From: Himantopus leucocephalus
Lineage: Eukaryota; Chordata; Aves; Charadriiformes; Recurvirostridae
Assembly (NCBI GenBank): GCA_003993805.1
Contig: RSEF01000020.1
Coordinates: 10,559,698 to 10,623,697 of the forward strand
Direction: 5' to 3'
DNA length: 64,000 nt
Position 1 is the stretch's first letter. Every line of letters begins with the position of its first letter. The position numbers and the translations under genes were made by a program. Positions 24,711 through 38,564 of the stretch are shown piece by piece. The notes beneath the pieces were generated by a model. The model searched no databases. It was not told the origin of the DNA and saw only the letters and a list, made by a program, of their open reading frames with translations.

Positions 24711-27700
24711 AAGCAGGCAGGGGGAGGGGGGAGACGCAGGCAGGCAACAGCACACAAAGAGAGCGCTGCCCAATGCATCCCAGCCCTGCACCTCCAAACT
24801 GTACTACTGCCCAACACGGCTGCGGTCCTGGAGCCAGGGCAATGGTGTCCCAGGAGCCCAGGGAGGGGTGGTCCCAACCAGAGGCCAGGCGAGCGCCCCG
24901 GGAGCTCACGCAGTGCTCCCTGTGCCTGCAGCTCTACTGGAAGGACGGCCACACCAGCGCTGTTCCTCTGAGACGAGCCCTCACAATCAGCAAAAAATGC
25001 AGAGCTCCCCATCAGCTGGGAAAGGTGCAACCGAGCGGCAGGAGAGCCCTCCCTCCTCGACCCCAGCTTGCTAACGTGGGCCTGGATGCATGGATGCATT
25101 GCCTTGGCTCCTTAGCACCTCCCGGCAGGGTCACATACACTGCCCGCACGAGCATCAGGACTGCTCCTTCTGTTGGGAACGGCCACAAGGATGCCACAAA
25201 TGCTGCCGGGGAGTAAGGCAGGAGTAAGGCACTGCTTGTGCCGCCCTTGGGAAGGCAGAGCCACAGCACGGATACCAAGCACAAAGCAGGAGCTCCCTAA
25301 AGCTTGGGGCTTCTCCTGCTTTTCCATGGCATACCCACACCCCAAAGGAGACAAGGAAATGGAGGCTACAGGAGGAAGGTCACTGGTCAGAGACAACAGC
25401 TCAGTCCTGACCCCTGTGGTCCTGGGCATGGCCCTCATTGCTCAGTTGGCTGTCTGCAGAATAAGTTCAGACTGGGAATACCAGTTACCTGGCTCCAGCC
25501 CTGTTACCCAACAAAGACGAGGAAGGAGCAGGCAGCAGCACACCAGGGATGGTCTCCAGGGAGGGGCTAGCAGTTGCTTCCAGCACTTGCATGCAGAAGC
25601 CCAACCTCGAAGCTGAAAACTGGGAGCTTGTGGACTCTGATGCTGCTCCTCACACCGTGTTCTCCACTGGCTTCCCCAGGGCAGACCACACAGTGACAAA
25701 GGGGGCCGGGGAAGAGCTGTGGCATGCCTGCATGCCAAGGTCTGCCTTGTTGGTCTGGAGCTGGTATCTCTACCGCAGTCACGAGGAAGCCACATTGGCC
25801 CACCACTGTTCCGTCTGCTTTGGCACCAAGCTTAGCTACTACACAGGGAGGGTGGAGAGAAGAGCACAAGAAGGTGCAAGAGGCAGGTTGGAGAGCACAG
25901 ACACGGCCTTGTTGGAGGTTTGCAGTGCTGCTTCCAACAGGCAGGACTACAGCGCCTTTGGAGACAACCCAGGATAGGAGTCAGATGGACAAAAGCTCCT
26001 GCTAGACTCCCCAGCGAGCAGCCAGACATGCCTCAATGTTGGAGTGGCAAGAGCAGCACAGCTTCACATCAGCTCCTTCCCCAAACACGCAAGTCTATGT
26101 GGAGACCCTCTCCAATAGCGGGGCAGACCTCCAGCACCGACCAGGCCCCTCCATTCTCTGCCCAGCACCTCCTGACCCCAATGTGCCTTTAACCAAGAGC
26201 TCAGAGGGTGAGCCCGAAGGGCAGCTCTGCCATCTCCTGCATGGAGCAGCAACAGCAGAGACCAGGGACCCCAGCACAGGGTCCAGCACCATCCACACGT
26301 GCCAGCTGCGTCAGCCGTAAGGGAACGGCTGAGGCCACGTGCAAGTACAACAGCAGCTCTGGGGACCACACCAGCACCAGCTCAGAGTCTGCATCCACAG
26401 GGAGCCCACCTGCCTCATACCCAAGAGCGCGGAGAGCACAACAGCCCAGCCTCAGATGGACCTTGCTGGGAGACGGGGCAGCAAAAAGCCTGCAATTACT
26501 TCAACAGCAATTCTCTAGTACTGCCTACAGTGCAGCATGTGGTGTGTAACCACGTCTCCTCCTGTTAAACGGAATTCAAATCCACTTAATGCTCCCCTTC
26601 CTGGGAAAAGGAACAGGCTGGTGAGAACATGCTTCCAGTATCTGTCGTATGGAGGTAATACAAGCATGGCAAAGCTGCTGCAAAGCTTTAAGACGGTTCA
26701 TAATCTCCAGGCCTAGGGCTAAGACATGAACTCAGGCTCTCTGGAGCTCGCTTTCTCTACTGGATATTGTAAGACAAGATGAGGCAAAAATACTTCTTTT
26801 CTTTTACGAACTTCTCCTCAAAATCTACAGATGAGGGAGGAGGCAATCTTGCCAGACATAATATTCTAGCAACCCCAGACGAGGCCACATGGCAAGCCTA
26901 TCACGTGTAAGCATCCAACACCCCGCACGCTGCCTCTGACAACGCACCTCAGTACCACACCAGCCCTGGACCACTGCACCATGGCCAAGCACCCACCTAT
27001 AACCCCATAATTTCCCACAGCTCCTTCCCAGCATCCAAGAGGCATTTTACGATTACCCCTTTGGGATGGACAATGGAACAGTGAGGGCATCCAGCCCTCA
27101 GCCCTACAGGGAGTGCTCTGCAGATTTAAAACACCAGGGACCAACATCACAACCTGGCCGCTGCTCCAATGCCCTCTGCAACACTGCGGTACCCACAGCC
27201 ACCAGAAACAACTGTCTTTGGCTGGAACACATTAACACGCATTGCGAATTCTGTCAGGGACATCCGCACCGGTGAGAGCAACGGTGTGGGATGCCCCACT
27301 CACATCAAGACAGATTATGATCATCGCCACTGCACTTCAAGTTCCCATTCCGCAGCAGATCCCATCAGTGATGTGGCATTTAAGGTCCAATGTACAGATA
27401 AAACAAAGCTGGACAATCTGTCAGAATACTGTGGTGCCAGAGAAAGCAACCGCGAGCTAGACAGGTTTTTGCCGCTGCAAGCTCTGGAACCCCCATAGCA
27501 TCCCTCTGCTGAAATACGTTCTGCAGAAGGCATACTCAAATTCAGAGTCCTCTCCAGAATCTCAATGCGTTTTGCCAATCCAGTGAGAGGTGGCTAGAGA
27601 TATTGATCTGGATGGCACGTAACATCACAGTGTGTACAAATGCTGGAGATAAGTGGCCAAAGAATTCAGAACTGTAGAGGTTTTTGAAAGAGGATATTTA

Positions 27701-30700
27701 AATTACTTTTATTTTTACTTATGCAGTGAAAGGCTTGTGTAACCGGAGTTACTGGATGAACATATCCCAAGTGCAGGTCCAGACTGTGCAAAGCAATGTT
27801 TGATAGCAATCTGCCTTTCAGCAAGTCTTCAGCCCTGAAACAGAGCACAGAAGACAGGCAGATAATGATAAAATCAAGTTTTCTCGCTAATGTCACCCTA
27901 GCCTCAGCTTTGACAACAGGGCAGAAAGCCCATTATACTTAGTAAAAGTTTAGTCGTGCTTGTTCTTGAAGTAGATGTCTGAGTTTCCTCTTTCTGTTTT
28001 CCTTGGAATTATTCTCCCAGCAGGGGACTTTTTCCTCTGCTTTTCTTCTCAGATAAACTTGCACACAGTCCAGGTAAAGTTGTTTTTCCAGAGGAACCCC
28101 TACCTACACAATGCTCAGGACTGTATGACTAAACATCCATTTTCTCCCCTCTTTTTAAGTTGCTTTAAGTTTAATTATTGTCCCCTTTGATGCTGCCTTG
28201 AGAAATTCTAATAGAAGAGTGCAGCAACTGCCGGAGCAGGAGCTATTCACAACCTTTTGACTTCTCCTGTTCAGTCACTTTGTGCTATCAGACTCACTGG
28301 GAGGAACAGTATTTGTTAAAGCTCTCACACAAGCATTGTTTGGAAAAAAGTATTTTCAAAGTTCAGGAGATTTTTTCCTCCAAATCTTCTTTGGTCCAAG
28401 TTTCAAAGAAATTTTAATTGCAAAGAAAATCTCAAAGTCTGCCTTAGGGAAGAGGGTTTTACAGCCATAACGGTCTCGCTCTGCAGCAATTCTTTTCCAA
28501 ATATGGAATTTTCATGCCTTGTCTACGTGAATACAATACTTTTAATTCGCCTTTAAAAACAATCTCTGAGAGGAGGTGGAAGCAAAGGCATCTTCCCGTG
28601 GCCCTGCATACATACACGATTCCCTCTGCCCAGGCCTGGGAGAAACCATCTCCAAGCCAAGCAGGAACAGAAAGCGCGGAGTCGTTCTGCGCCTCGCACA
28701 TCTGCGGGCCAGAGCACAGCTGGCCACGCTGGGCAAAGCGAGCTGCACCGGCACGGCCAGCACATCTGCACCGACCCCCAGGCAAGGAGCCAGCTGACCA
28801 CAGCTCTCGGGAGGCTCTGACTAACCTGACAAACGGCCTGAAGTGCTAGCAAAACAGCAAAGCGAAGCACTCGAGCACCCAGATCTGGCAGGGCATGGCC
28901 ACTCTTTCCTTTGCATAGCAAAGCTGTGCGCTGCTAAGCGCTGGGCACGCCAGGACCCACCGATGGCTTCAGCAGGGAAAGGAAACACGACATAGCTGTC
29001 CAGCTTCTCAAAGCCTTGTGAACAGAATTGTTAACAGAGGCAGAAGAATCAGAGTTCTCAACAGCTGAGGGGAGAGAAAAAAACCAAAAAGGGAGACACA
29101 AAAACCCAAACAAGCCAAAAAGAGAAGCCCCATTGCCACGAGCCCAAATCTGATGCAAAAATTGAAAGGGGAGAAAAAAAAAAAAAAGTTCAGTCATGAC
29201 CTGGCTGAAAATGACAAGGGACTCCATGTAGGAAGCACAATCCATAAATTACAGATTATCTTAGTCAAGGCTATTGCAAGAAACTTCTGAAGAACAGGAC
29301 TGAGCCAGGGGACTGGCCAAACAGGAACTGAAAGTCAGTGCCAAACTGGCACTAACATCCAGGTGAAGCTGAAAGAGACCACGTGAAGGTGACTCTCTCT
29401 CTAGCTGGGCAGGAGGACAAGGTGACATTGCTGCTCCTCCCATGCCCGCCTGCAGCAATGGCCATCGACCCAGCCACCACGCTGCCTGCACATCCTTGCC
29501 CTAGGCTTGGCGCGCCACCGGCAGAGAGAGCATCAGAGATCCTTGGCCCCCACAGAGTCAGAAGTTGCATTCCCAACAGCCTCATGTCTTTTATGCCCAA
29601 CTACCTCGTGAGGAGCCAGAAACGCTCCCATTCAAGCAAGGCAGAGAACCCCCACAAGCCTCCACCACCACCACCAGGGCTGATCGCCGTGGCACAGCCC
29701 GAGGACACACAGAAATCACCGTCACGCCTCTCCTTGCCTCCTGCTGCCACTTGTTTGGGCCCTGGAGGCCAGCAGAAGTGACAGGAAGAAAACGCAGGAG
29801 CATCGGACTGCCCAAAACAGCACAAGTGGAATCAAAGCTGATAGCCCAGACAAGTGGGCATCTGGATAGCAGTTAAAGGACAGATTAGAATAAAAAAAAA
29901 AAAACAACCCACAAATGGAATTCTTACACTTTGACAAATGTGGAAGGAATTGGGTTCTTTTAAGCAAATGTTTGGCAGGTGCATGAATTATTTATCATTC
30001 AATATTGTGTGATTAAATGGAAAATTGAAGATGTTCACAGCTTTCTTGTTTGCAACTTTCCACCTCTCTTGAAAGTCTCCCCGAATTCCTACAGAGAATA
30101 ACAAGTAGGTATTATACTGAGCCAGAAGGGTTCAGAGAAACTTCCTTCAATTTGGTGTGCCGGGTTCAAGGTCAGGCTCAGACTCAGTCCTCTGGTTAAA
30201 TAAACACTATGGCAGGCACACATCGCTTTCAGGAAGGTCTCGCTGCTGCTCGCTCTTCTTCCCTATACATTTTAATCCTCTTGGCAATTTTGACCCTAGA
30301 AATCTCTCAGTCCTCGTGACAGGAAGTGTGTGGCCCCTCTTCATGGAGCGCATGAAACCAAGGAATTCTCTTCCTGTGGCAGCACACTGTCATTTTGAGA
30401 CTATGACCAAGTCAGCACAGGATCACCCACGCTGAAGCGGGGAGCTCAAAAAAAGCAGGACAAGACCCGGGGCAGTTGCACCACAGGTCTCACACCTGCA
30501 GCTTTAGCAGTAACGTTTTTCTGGTGTGACAGGACAATCAAGTTGTGCCCAGCCCAGATTAGAAGCGGGCACCGACTTTCTGTTGCAGGTACCTCAGGCT
30601 GAAAGTGGCCTGAAGAGGCAAGTGGCTTCCTCAGCACCTCAGGACCAGGTCTGCGGCAATAAACAGCTGTCAGAAAGGTGGAAGAATGAGAGTAATTAGT

Positions 30701-32057
30701 CTCTTTAATGCCAATTTCAGCCTGATCTTTCACACTTAAGAAAACTGTTGCAATGATTTTCTTATTTTCGGAGGAGCTCATTAATAAGAATGAGAAACAA
30801 GATGGTATAACCGATAAGAAAATTATTTCTGCAACGATACCCTGCCAAAATCCACTGCTCTGCATCTGCGCTCCTCAGCCACCCAGGCTACCAGACTTGC
30901 CCCTGTAGCACCCGTGCGGCAGCCAGAGTGCTGCGCCAGCACATCTCACTCCCAAATGCATGGTGTCCTGGTTTGAGGACATCACCACCATCACCCACCA
31001 CCACCTGAGCGATACCGTCCTGCCTAAACACAGGCTTTTCTGGCATGTGGAAGAAGAGGCTCCAGCCTCGAACCTTCCCACTCTCCAGAAATTCCTGAGC
31101 GAACACGCCGGGGAGAAAGGAAGGAATCTTGGTACCACAGAAACTCAGGAGCCTGAAGCTGAATGTGGCACAGCCTCATCCCCCCAAACAGGAAGCAAAT
31201 ATGGTTTGCTAAGATGCAGCATTGCTCAGAAAAATCCACCATAGTTGGCAGAAGTCTCTGGTAGCTGGGTAACCTACGCAGGGTGGCACATTTTGGCCAA
31301 GTCTATTTGAAAGTCTGCATCTCCAAGAGAAGCACAGCAAGAACTGGGCCACCGTACACCCCTCAGGGCTGCCCCAGGTGATCAGAGCCCTGCTAGGTCT
31401 GTCCTTTGGTCCCTAAGGCTGCACTTTGAGCAGAAACAGGCCAGCAATGAGTAGGTGTTCTTGAGAAAGCACACCAGAGCTTCATGGACCTAAACGGGCC
31501 TCTGGATGGTCACTCAGGTAGAGACTCATTCAAAGCAAAGCCCACCTCCCCCTCACAAAACACAACCAGGAGGAATTTGACCCTCTTGCTGGGCCAGGGA
31601 CCTACACGCTGGAGCAGATGGGCCAGGTCTCTAAGCAAGCAATCCTCACAGCACGCCGTTCACCAGCCTGTGACAGACTAAAAGATTATGATCTCCTTGT
31701 AGGCACCTTGCAGACAACAGCAATAGGCAAAATTTTGCATTTGATCATTAATGATAGATGCATTATTTATTTGCAATCCCTTGCTTCATTCTACTAATTA
31801 CACCACTACTACTAGCTTCTGATGATGCACAGCACTTGGAGTCGTGTCCCAGGAGTCAGACCCTGTCCAGAGCAACACGAACCACAACTGCCAGCACCCC
31901 GTTCAGTGGCGTAGAGGGCTATGTCCCTTCCCCAGGAAAACCAGGCAGGTTTATGCCAAAAGCTGCTCACTGCCTCACAGATACCACAAAGTCACGTATG
32001 CTCTGGATGGCCAATATTTGGCGCTCCTTCTGCACCATGCCAGATTTGCCAAGAAGA

Positions 32058-32112
32058 GTTGGACCAGATGATCCTTGAGGTCCCTTCCAGCCTGGTATTC
32101 TATGATTCTATG
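32058..32112 (+). mobile_element. CR1 LINE 3' terminal fragment
   Basis: The sequence GTTGGACCAGATGATCCTTG followed by AGGTCCCTTCCAGCCTGG and TATTCTATGATTCTATGG is the extreme 3' end of a CR1 copy in plus orientation. Only about 55 nt remain, which is common for CR1. Confidence 0.9.
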
Positions 32113-35100
32113 GCCAGAGGGAGCTGGTGAAACCAACTATCGTCCCCGAAGAGCTTGCTTGGGAGATCTAGAAGAAAGTGGCACAGCTCTCTTGCATTCC
32201 TCCAGCCCCAAGACCTTCTTGCACCCGGAACCCAACCATCCTGCTGCAGGAAGAGGTAAACATCACGAGTTTGTGCCAAATCCAGCAGCACGGTGAGTGC
32301 TGACCCAGCACTCCTGGCCCCACCAAGCAGTCCTCACTGATGCTGCCGGGGTGAACAGCCCCGTGAAGAGAATCCACATGGAAACTGCTCTCTGCCCAGA
32401 GCAGAGTGGTCTCTTCACCCCCTCCATGCCACAGCCCTGAACGTTTCACCTCTACTCCTCCAGGCACAGAGCTGAGGGCAGAGGTGCCCTCGTACCACAG
32501 CTGTGCAAGCAAAAACTAAGCAATGGACAGAAGAGGACAGAAACCCCTTTCCCTGGAGGGAACAGTCCCTCAGGAACAGGGCTGAGTCAGGATGGGAACC
32601 CCTGGAGACAAGGATGGGGAGGCTGTCTCCCCTGGGGCCCCGCGTGGCAGAACAGCTACACATGGCTGCACTACAGACACAACTTCACTTGAATGCAAAA
32701 CCAGAAGCTTTTAGCATCCTGTCTGGTAGAATCAAATTTTTATATCCTTCCATGCCTGGTAAATTCTGTTCACAAAGAACAAGAAAAAAGGAAGTAAAAG
32801 CCTTAATAAATGCTGGAAGAGCAGGGAGCTCACACCAACTCCCAGCCCGGTGTAGCTCCTGGATAATATAGGCAATAGTTTATTTTTCTCTCCAGTATCA
32901 TTTTCCCAGCTTGATCTCTACTGTCGCAGTATGATGGTTTCACCCCATTAGCCTTGCTTAAAAAAGTGATCCCAGGACTGTGAGTGTTATTGCCCACATA
33001 AATCAGGAGGCTTTGAATACGGAGCACCTTTAAATAAACAGCTGATGGAAGTGAAGTTCCGGGATCATTATTAATAGCTTTTCATTTCTGTGTCCGCTGT
33101 GCTGTGACATTCCTTCCCAGCAGAAAGCCTCCGCTTCCTATCCCCAGTACATCTGATCCCATGAGTCCTCCAGTCAGAATGAATGACTGTACCTTTGTGT
33201 TAATTGCATAGCCCGTTCCACAAACTGAATACTAATACTAACTAGCAAGAGGCAGAGAGTTTGCAGAGCAGGAGCGATGGGACGGTTTGAAGAGAGGCAC
33301 GCCAGCCCCGCTGCCTTCCCCTGCGCACTGAGGTGAGGAGCGCTGGTCCTCTCGTCTCCCCTTAAGGAAGGGCAGATCCAACACACACCAGTAAAGGCTA
33401 CAAGAGGTGACAGGGTCCGACTCCGTTTCTGTCCCATTTGCCCAGGGAGCGTGTCCTGTACTGGCCAGACCGACCCAGGCTTTCCCTACTCCGCCAGCTC
33501 CGTCACTTCTCACACACCCCCACAAGCAGAATGATGCCTGCCACTCTCCACATCGCAAACAACTCCTGGCTGAGTCCAAAGGGACGCAGACCCTTGGAGA
33601 GGCAGCCACCACAGGGCAGCCCCGTCAGTAATTACAGGTGCTGTTCAAAGACTTTACCTGGCCAGATACAGTTTATTTTTCCACTAGTGTGCCTTGTCCA
33701 GGGAGAAATCACTCTCCTCCTCCACCTTCAGCTCTTAAGGGCTCTGCTGAGAGCTGCAGGCAGGTGCACAGCAGCCCTGAGCAGATGAGAGCTCCAACTG
33801 CCATGGGGCAGATCTAAGGGCAGCAACAGCTAACACCACAGAAAGGCAAATCACCCCTTCCCCTCTCCCAGGGTGATGAGCCTTGAGTGGAACTAGACAC
33901 CTCATCAAGAGGGACCCTGGCCATCTGCTCTGGGAGCCCCCTGCTTTGCTGTCTGCTGCCAGGACTGGCATACAGGCTCTCCCACTCTGGATTCCCAAAA
34001 TCTTCATGCCTTGAACCCAAGCAGAGTTGCTGACGCTGCTGCTGTGTCAGCAAACGACATCATCCTCCAGATGTGGCTCAGAAGGGATACCGAGTTTCTC
34101 CTTTGTGTAGATACAGCAGGAAAGACCCTTCACAGCTCAAGAGGAGGAGATGGTCCTGCTGGTGGCCAGTCCCAATACAGCCACCAACGTAGGTGCAAGC
34201 AAAAAGGCTCCACAGTGGCCAGCAGTGCCCAGAAGAAGCTGGCACAGGCTTTACAGCCTCCTGCTCTTTCTGCCCTTTACTGCAGAGAGACAAGAAATGA
34301 GGGTCCTGCTGCTACACCCCACCCCCAGGTTCATTTTACTTTTCTTGAGTAATGCCACCACATCCAGGTCATGCTGCTCAAGGACAATACACAGGGTAAG
34401 AAAATATGCCAAAAATGGCCTGTTGCTTCAGTGACCTTTGCCGTGTATAAATCCAAAGGGCTGCAGACAGCAGCAAACTCCAGGAACAGGTGATGGCTTT
34501 TGGTTTTACTGCCTGCTGCTTGCTCTTTCCCAAATCCAGTTCTCAGCAAGGAGATTTAGGACACAAGCACCGACACAGGCATAACAAAAGGTTCACCTGC
34601 AAGAGCGCCAAAGTGGAAAAAAGCATCAGAAAACTGTGGAGTGTGGCTGAACAAAGCTGAAAGAGACCACTACAGAAAGGATGTACATTTCTTGGAGGAC
34701 TTCAAGAGGAAAAAAATTAAGTGTTAAATCTGTCTCCTGATTTCAGAGTCCTTCCCTTAGCTAGAGTCTGAATCATTGATATCACGATGGACTGGCACAG
34801 CAGATCCATGTCCTTAAGACAAATCAACAAGAACACCCTAGGTTTCTGGGTATGATTCTGCAAGCCAGAGACAGTGCTAGCCTTCCCTCTGCAAGAAACT
34901 CCGACCACTTTGTCAGGTAGAAAAAAAAACACGATGGATTCCTCCTCCACCCCCTCCAGCGTTGTGTCTGCAGACTGTGGACCAGAATCCAGCAGTCACA
35001 CGGGACCTTTAAGCAAAGGAAATGTGGTGGGCACCACATATGCAAAAAGCCTCAGTGTGTCACGAGAAACGCTGCTTTCCAACCACCAGACTTCAGCATC

Positions 35101-35669
35101 CCATTGAAGCATCAGCTCTCAGCAGAGGCCAAATGTGCAAATTGCAGTTGAAAAGGAGAACATTTCTGAAAGCTGGAAGCACATGAACACAGCAGACTAG
35201 AACAGAATCCACAAGTAGCCTCACTTTAATGTCACTACCAAACCAATGGCACGATGAGGAAGAGACAGACTGGGAGCTCTGGGAACAACCGCTCTGCTCA
35301 GCACAAGTGATAAAAGGAAATTAATTGGCCAATTCCTCAATCAGGCATAAGGATTCAGGGCTTTGGTGTAAGACTCCATCAAACAAGACCGGCATCTTCA
35401 CTTCTGACATTCCAAGATGGACACAGGGCACAGTGTGGGGTTTTGCCCAGGTCACATTTCACAACCAGACCCCGTTGCCTCTGCCAGTCCTGGCCATAGG
35501 GAGACTATGAGAATCTTCTCTCTCCAGCACACCAGCTTTGAAGGGCCTTTCCTGATGTATCTGCACAAAGCAAGGACCTTGGGACCTTGTATGCAGGTTC
35601 TAATGTTATTATTATCAAAAGGAATAAAGAGGGACATGGTGAAGTAAGAGGCAGCAAAGCAGCGCAGGG

Positions 35670-35701
35670 AACAAAGGGAGAAAGAGAGCGAGAGAGAGAG
35701 A
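35670..35701. repeat. Purine-rich (GA)n-like tract
   Basis: A run of AGGGAGAAAGAGAGCGAGAG and further GA units ends at 35701. This is simple sequence within the inferred first intron. Confidence 0.75.
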
Positions 35702-36600
35702 TTACAGTAGCAACAGGGAGGACAGAAAAGCAAATGGACAAAGTGCATGTGAAAGAATAGAGCCAAGGAGAGATATGCATACACGTGAGCAAGTAGGATC
35801 GTGCTGGAACACGTGAGTACGCGTGCACGCAGGAGGGGGCACGGAAACCCACACGGGCAAGTGCAGGCATTTGCAGCTCCGAGTCGTTCGGACCCACTGC
35901 ACGTTCGCAGCCTTGCGCTGCTTCGGCAAGGGGCCTCCCCCAGAACGCCCCGGTGCACACGCAGGACTCCCGTGACCTAATTCACTCCATCCAGCGCACA
36001 GCCCAACGGCCACTCGGCGCTGGTGACAGGGAAACATCTTCACAGACAACAAAATGGCAAGAAGCTGGCTCCGAGTACCCTCACCGGGAGTGCCCACCCT
36101 TTCCCCAAAGCAGTTCTGTGCTTGAGAGGGGCAGAACTGGCAGCACACACCTACACGGCCACACTCCCGCTTTCCCACACGCAAACGTGGCTTTCTCTGG
36201 CTTTGTCATCCTCATGCACTTTGTCCGTTTGCATCCTGCTCTCTCCGTCACTGCACTGCAGACCGTTGCTCTCTCTCCCCTTATTCCCTGGGCTGTTTCA
36301 CTTCCTCCTCCCTCTCTACACTCCTCTTTAGCTCGTTTGATGACAATCACGTTAGAACTCATGCACGTAGCCCTGAAGTCCCTCGTGTGGGCTCAAGCAG
36401 CAACAGGTCCACCCAGAGCCCACCGCCCCCACCCCACGCAGCCAGATGCAAAAGTGCCGAAATCCTGAATTGCACAGGGACCCTTACTCCAGCCATGCTG
36501 CACCATTCCCCTGCACGCTGCCACACCAGTGTCCAGGCTCCCATCACTCCCAACACCACGGGAGGTAAGCACCGGCCTGGCTGAAGCCACCTAAGATGTC

Positions 36601-36698
36601 GTGCTGAGGGACATGGTTTAGTGGTAACTCGGCAGTGCCAGGTTAACAGTTGGCCTTGATGATCTTAAAGGTCTCTTCCAACTAAAGCGATTCTGTGC
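36601..36698 (+). mobile_element. CR1 LINE 3' fragment
   Basis: GAGGGACATGGTTTAGTGG begins a CR1 tail that continues to TTGATGATCTTAAAGGTCTC and ends near GCGATTCTGTG. It is in plus orientation, truncated at the 5' end and diverged, and too short to code. Confidence 0.92.
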
Positions 36699-37994
36699 AG
36701 ACAAGCGTGCTCCTTCATGTCCTCCCCTCCAAATAACCACCCTTCTCAGGCTGCTGGGCTGGCACCAGCCTCAGGCAGAGTTTGGGCATCCAAAGCCAAG
36801 CGGTGTCCAGCCAAAAAGCCATTCTCCCCCATGTTGGGCTCAGAGCTGTACACATCTCTTGCCACCCACCTCTCCCATCAGACCTCACAGTGAATTGACA
36901 CCAAAACTCACACCTGAACATGCAGTCACTGTGATTAAAAAAAAAACCAGAATAACAAGACACAGCTGCCCTGAGCAGGGCTGATACCAAATTTTTGAGA
37001 GGTTCAGGATGGAACCAGATATGAGCACTGCATCCATCCCATCCTCAGGCCCCCACGATGGGGTGCACCAAAAGCATTAGCTCAGGAGACAGCTTTCCTC
37101 ACGTTGGTGCACAGAGACACAGATAGACCTCACACACAAAAACATATGGAACATAGAAACTTATCAAACACTTCACACACCGGCTAGAAAAGGAGAAAGA
37201 AAACCCATCATTACTATTTCTAAATATACTTGGGAGGCACCAGATAGCGCAGTGATGGACTAGATATAAAAAAAAAGACAGAGATGAGTCTCAGTACCAG
37301 CCTTTGATCGCTCACAAGGGAAACGCACGTGCCGCCTTGCGGAAGCCAGGACCAGGCTGTTGTGTCCTACCTCCGCCCAAGCCCAGCTCAGCTGTGGTTT
37401 AAAGAAAGGGACTTCCAGCCTGGTGCTTCATGGTCCCTCCCTCTCATTTCTATTTCACAGCAGACAGCTTTTCACAACCAGGACAGTGCTTGGGGTCAGC
37501 AACACAAACTCGGCTGCAGGATTTTCTAGTTCTGGGACAGCCTAAGGTTTGGCAGAGCCTCCCTGGAAGCACCAAACCTGGCTGCAGCCTGTGCCCAGGA
37601 ACTGAAGGGAGAGAGCAGCAGCCACAGCCCCCTGAGAGCGGTCACAGGTCAGATCCTGTCCTGCCAGCTCCACCACTGGGATGGACTGAGGCTAATTTAC
37701 ATCAGCTGCGGTAGCAGCTCACCGCACGCGTGCAGCCCTGCTCCCTGAGGCTTGCTTTCCAGCACTCAGTCGTCTCTCTGTCTTCTCACAACAGAGAGCA
37801 TTCCCGGCAGCACTGCAGGCAGTGCCGCGCTCTGCCCAGGACAGTCTGAGTGTGCCTTTGCCATCAGATCCACAGGGCAGAGGCCACATCTCCCACCGCA
37901 CTGCCCAGGTCTAACAAGGCTCTCTTGCAAAGGGCACCTTCCTACAGCGCAGGAACCCCAAAAGGGCTTGCAATAAAAGGTGTTTAACAGTCCC

Positions 37995-38564
37995 TGTACT
38001 GGATCTGGCTGGGATGGAGTTAATTTGCTTCATAACAGCTCGTATGGCGCTGTGTTTTAGATCTGTGACCAAAACAATGCTGATAAGGCACTAATATTTT
38101 AGCTATTGTGGAACAGTGTTTGCACTGTAGCAAGGCCTTCCCTGTTTCTCACTATGGCCCCAGCAAATAAATTGGGGTTGCACAAGAGGTTGGGAGGGGA
38201 CACAACGAGGTGGATGACCCAAACTAACCAAAGAGATATCCCATGCCATCTAACGTCACGCTCAGCAATAAAAAGGGAGAGGAGGGAGCTTGGAGCCGTG
38301 TGTGTGTTACAGCCACCTTTTCCTCAGGAACTGTCTGGCCATTGATCTACCCATGGAAGGCAGTAAGTGTTTGCCTTTGCATCCCTTGTTTTGTTTTCTT
38401 TCTCGCTTCTTCCACTTCTCCTTCACTTATTAAACCACTTTTATCTCAACCCACAAGTTTTCTTGCTTTTACTCTTCCTTTCCTCTTCCCCTGTCCCACT
38501 TGGGAGTGAGCAAGCGGCTCACTCAGTGTGGTGCTCAGCTGCTTAGCGGGGTTAACCCACAGCA
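37995..38564 (+). mobile_element. Solo LTR of an avian endogenous retrovirus (ERVL-like)
   Basis: A 570-nt element begins TGTACTGGATCTGGCTGGGA and closes GGGGTTAACCCACAGCA, so it has the TG...CA ends expected of an LTR. It contains the blocks GTGACCAAAACAATGCTGAT, GCACAAGAGGTTGGGAGGGG and CTCAGCAATAAAAAGGGAGA, which I recognise from a widespread bird LTR family. A T/C-rich 3' part ends in GAGTGAGCAAGCGGCTC. Flanking 5-mers GTCCC (37990-37994) and GCCCC (38565-38569) could be a diverged 5-bp target duplication. No internal viral genes are present, so this is what remains after LTR-LTR recombination. Family naming is from memory. Confidence 0.85.
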
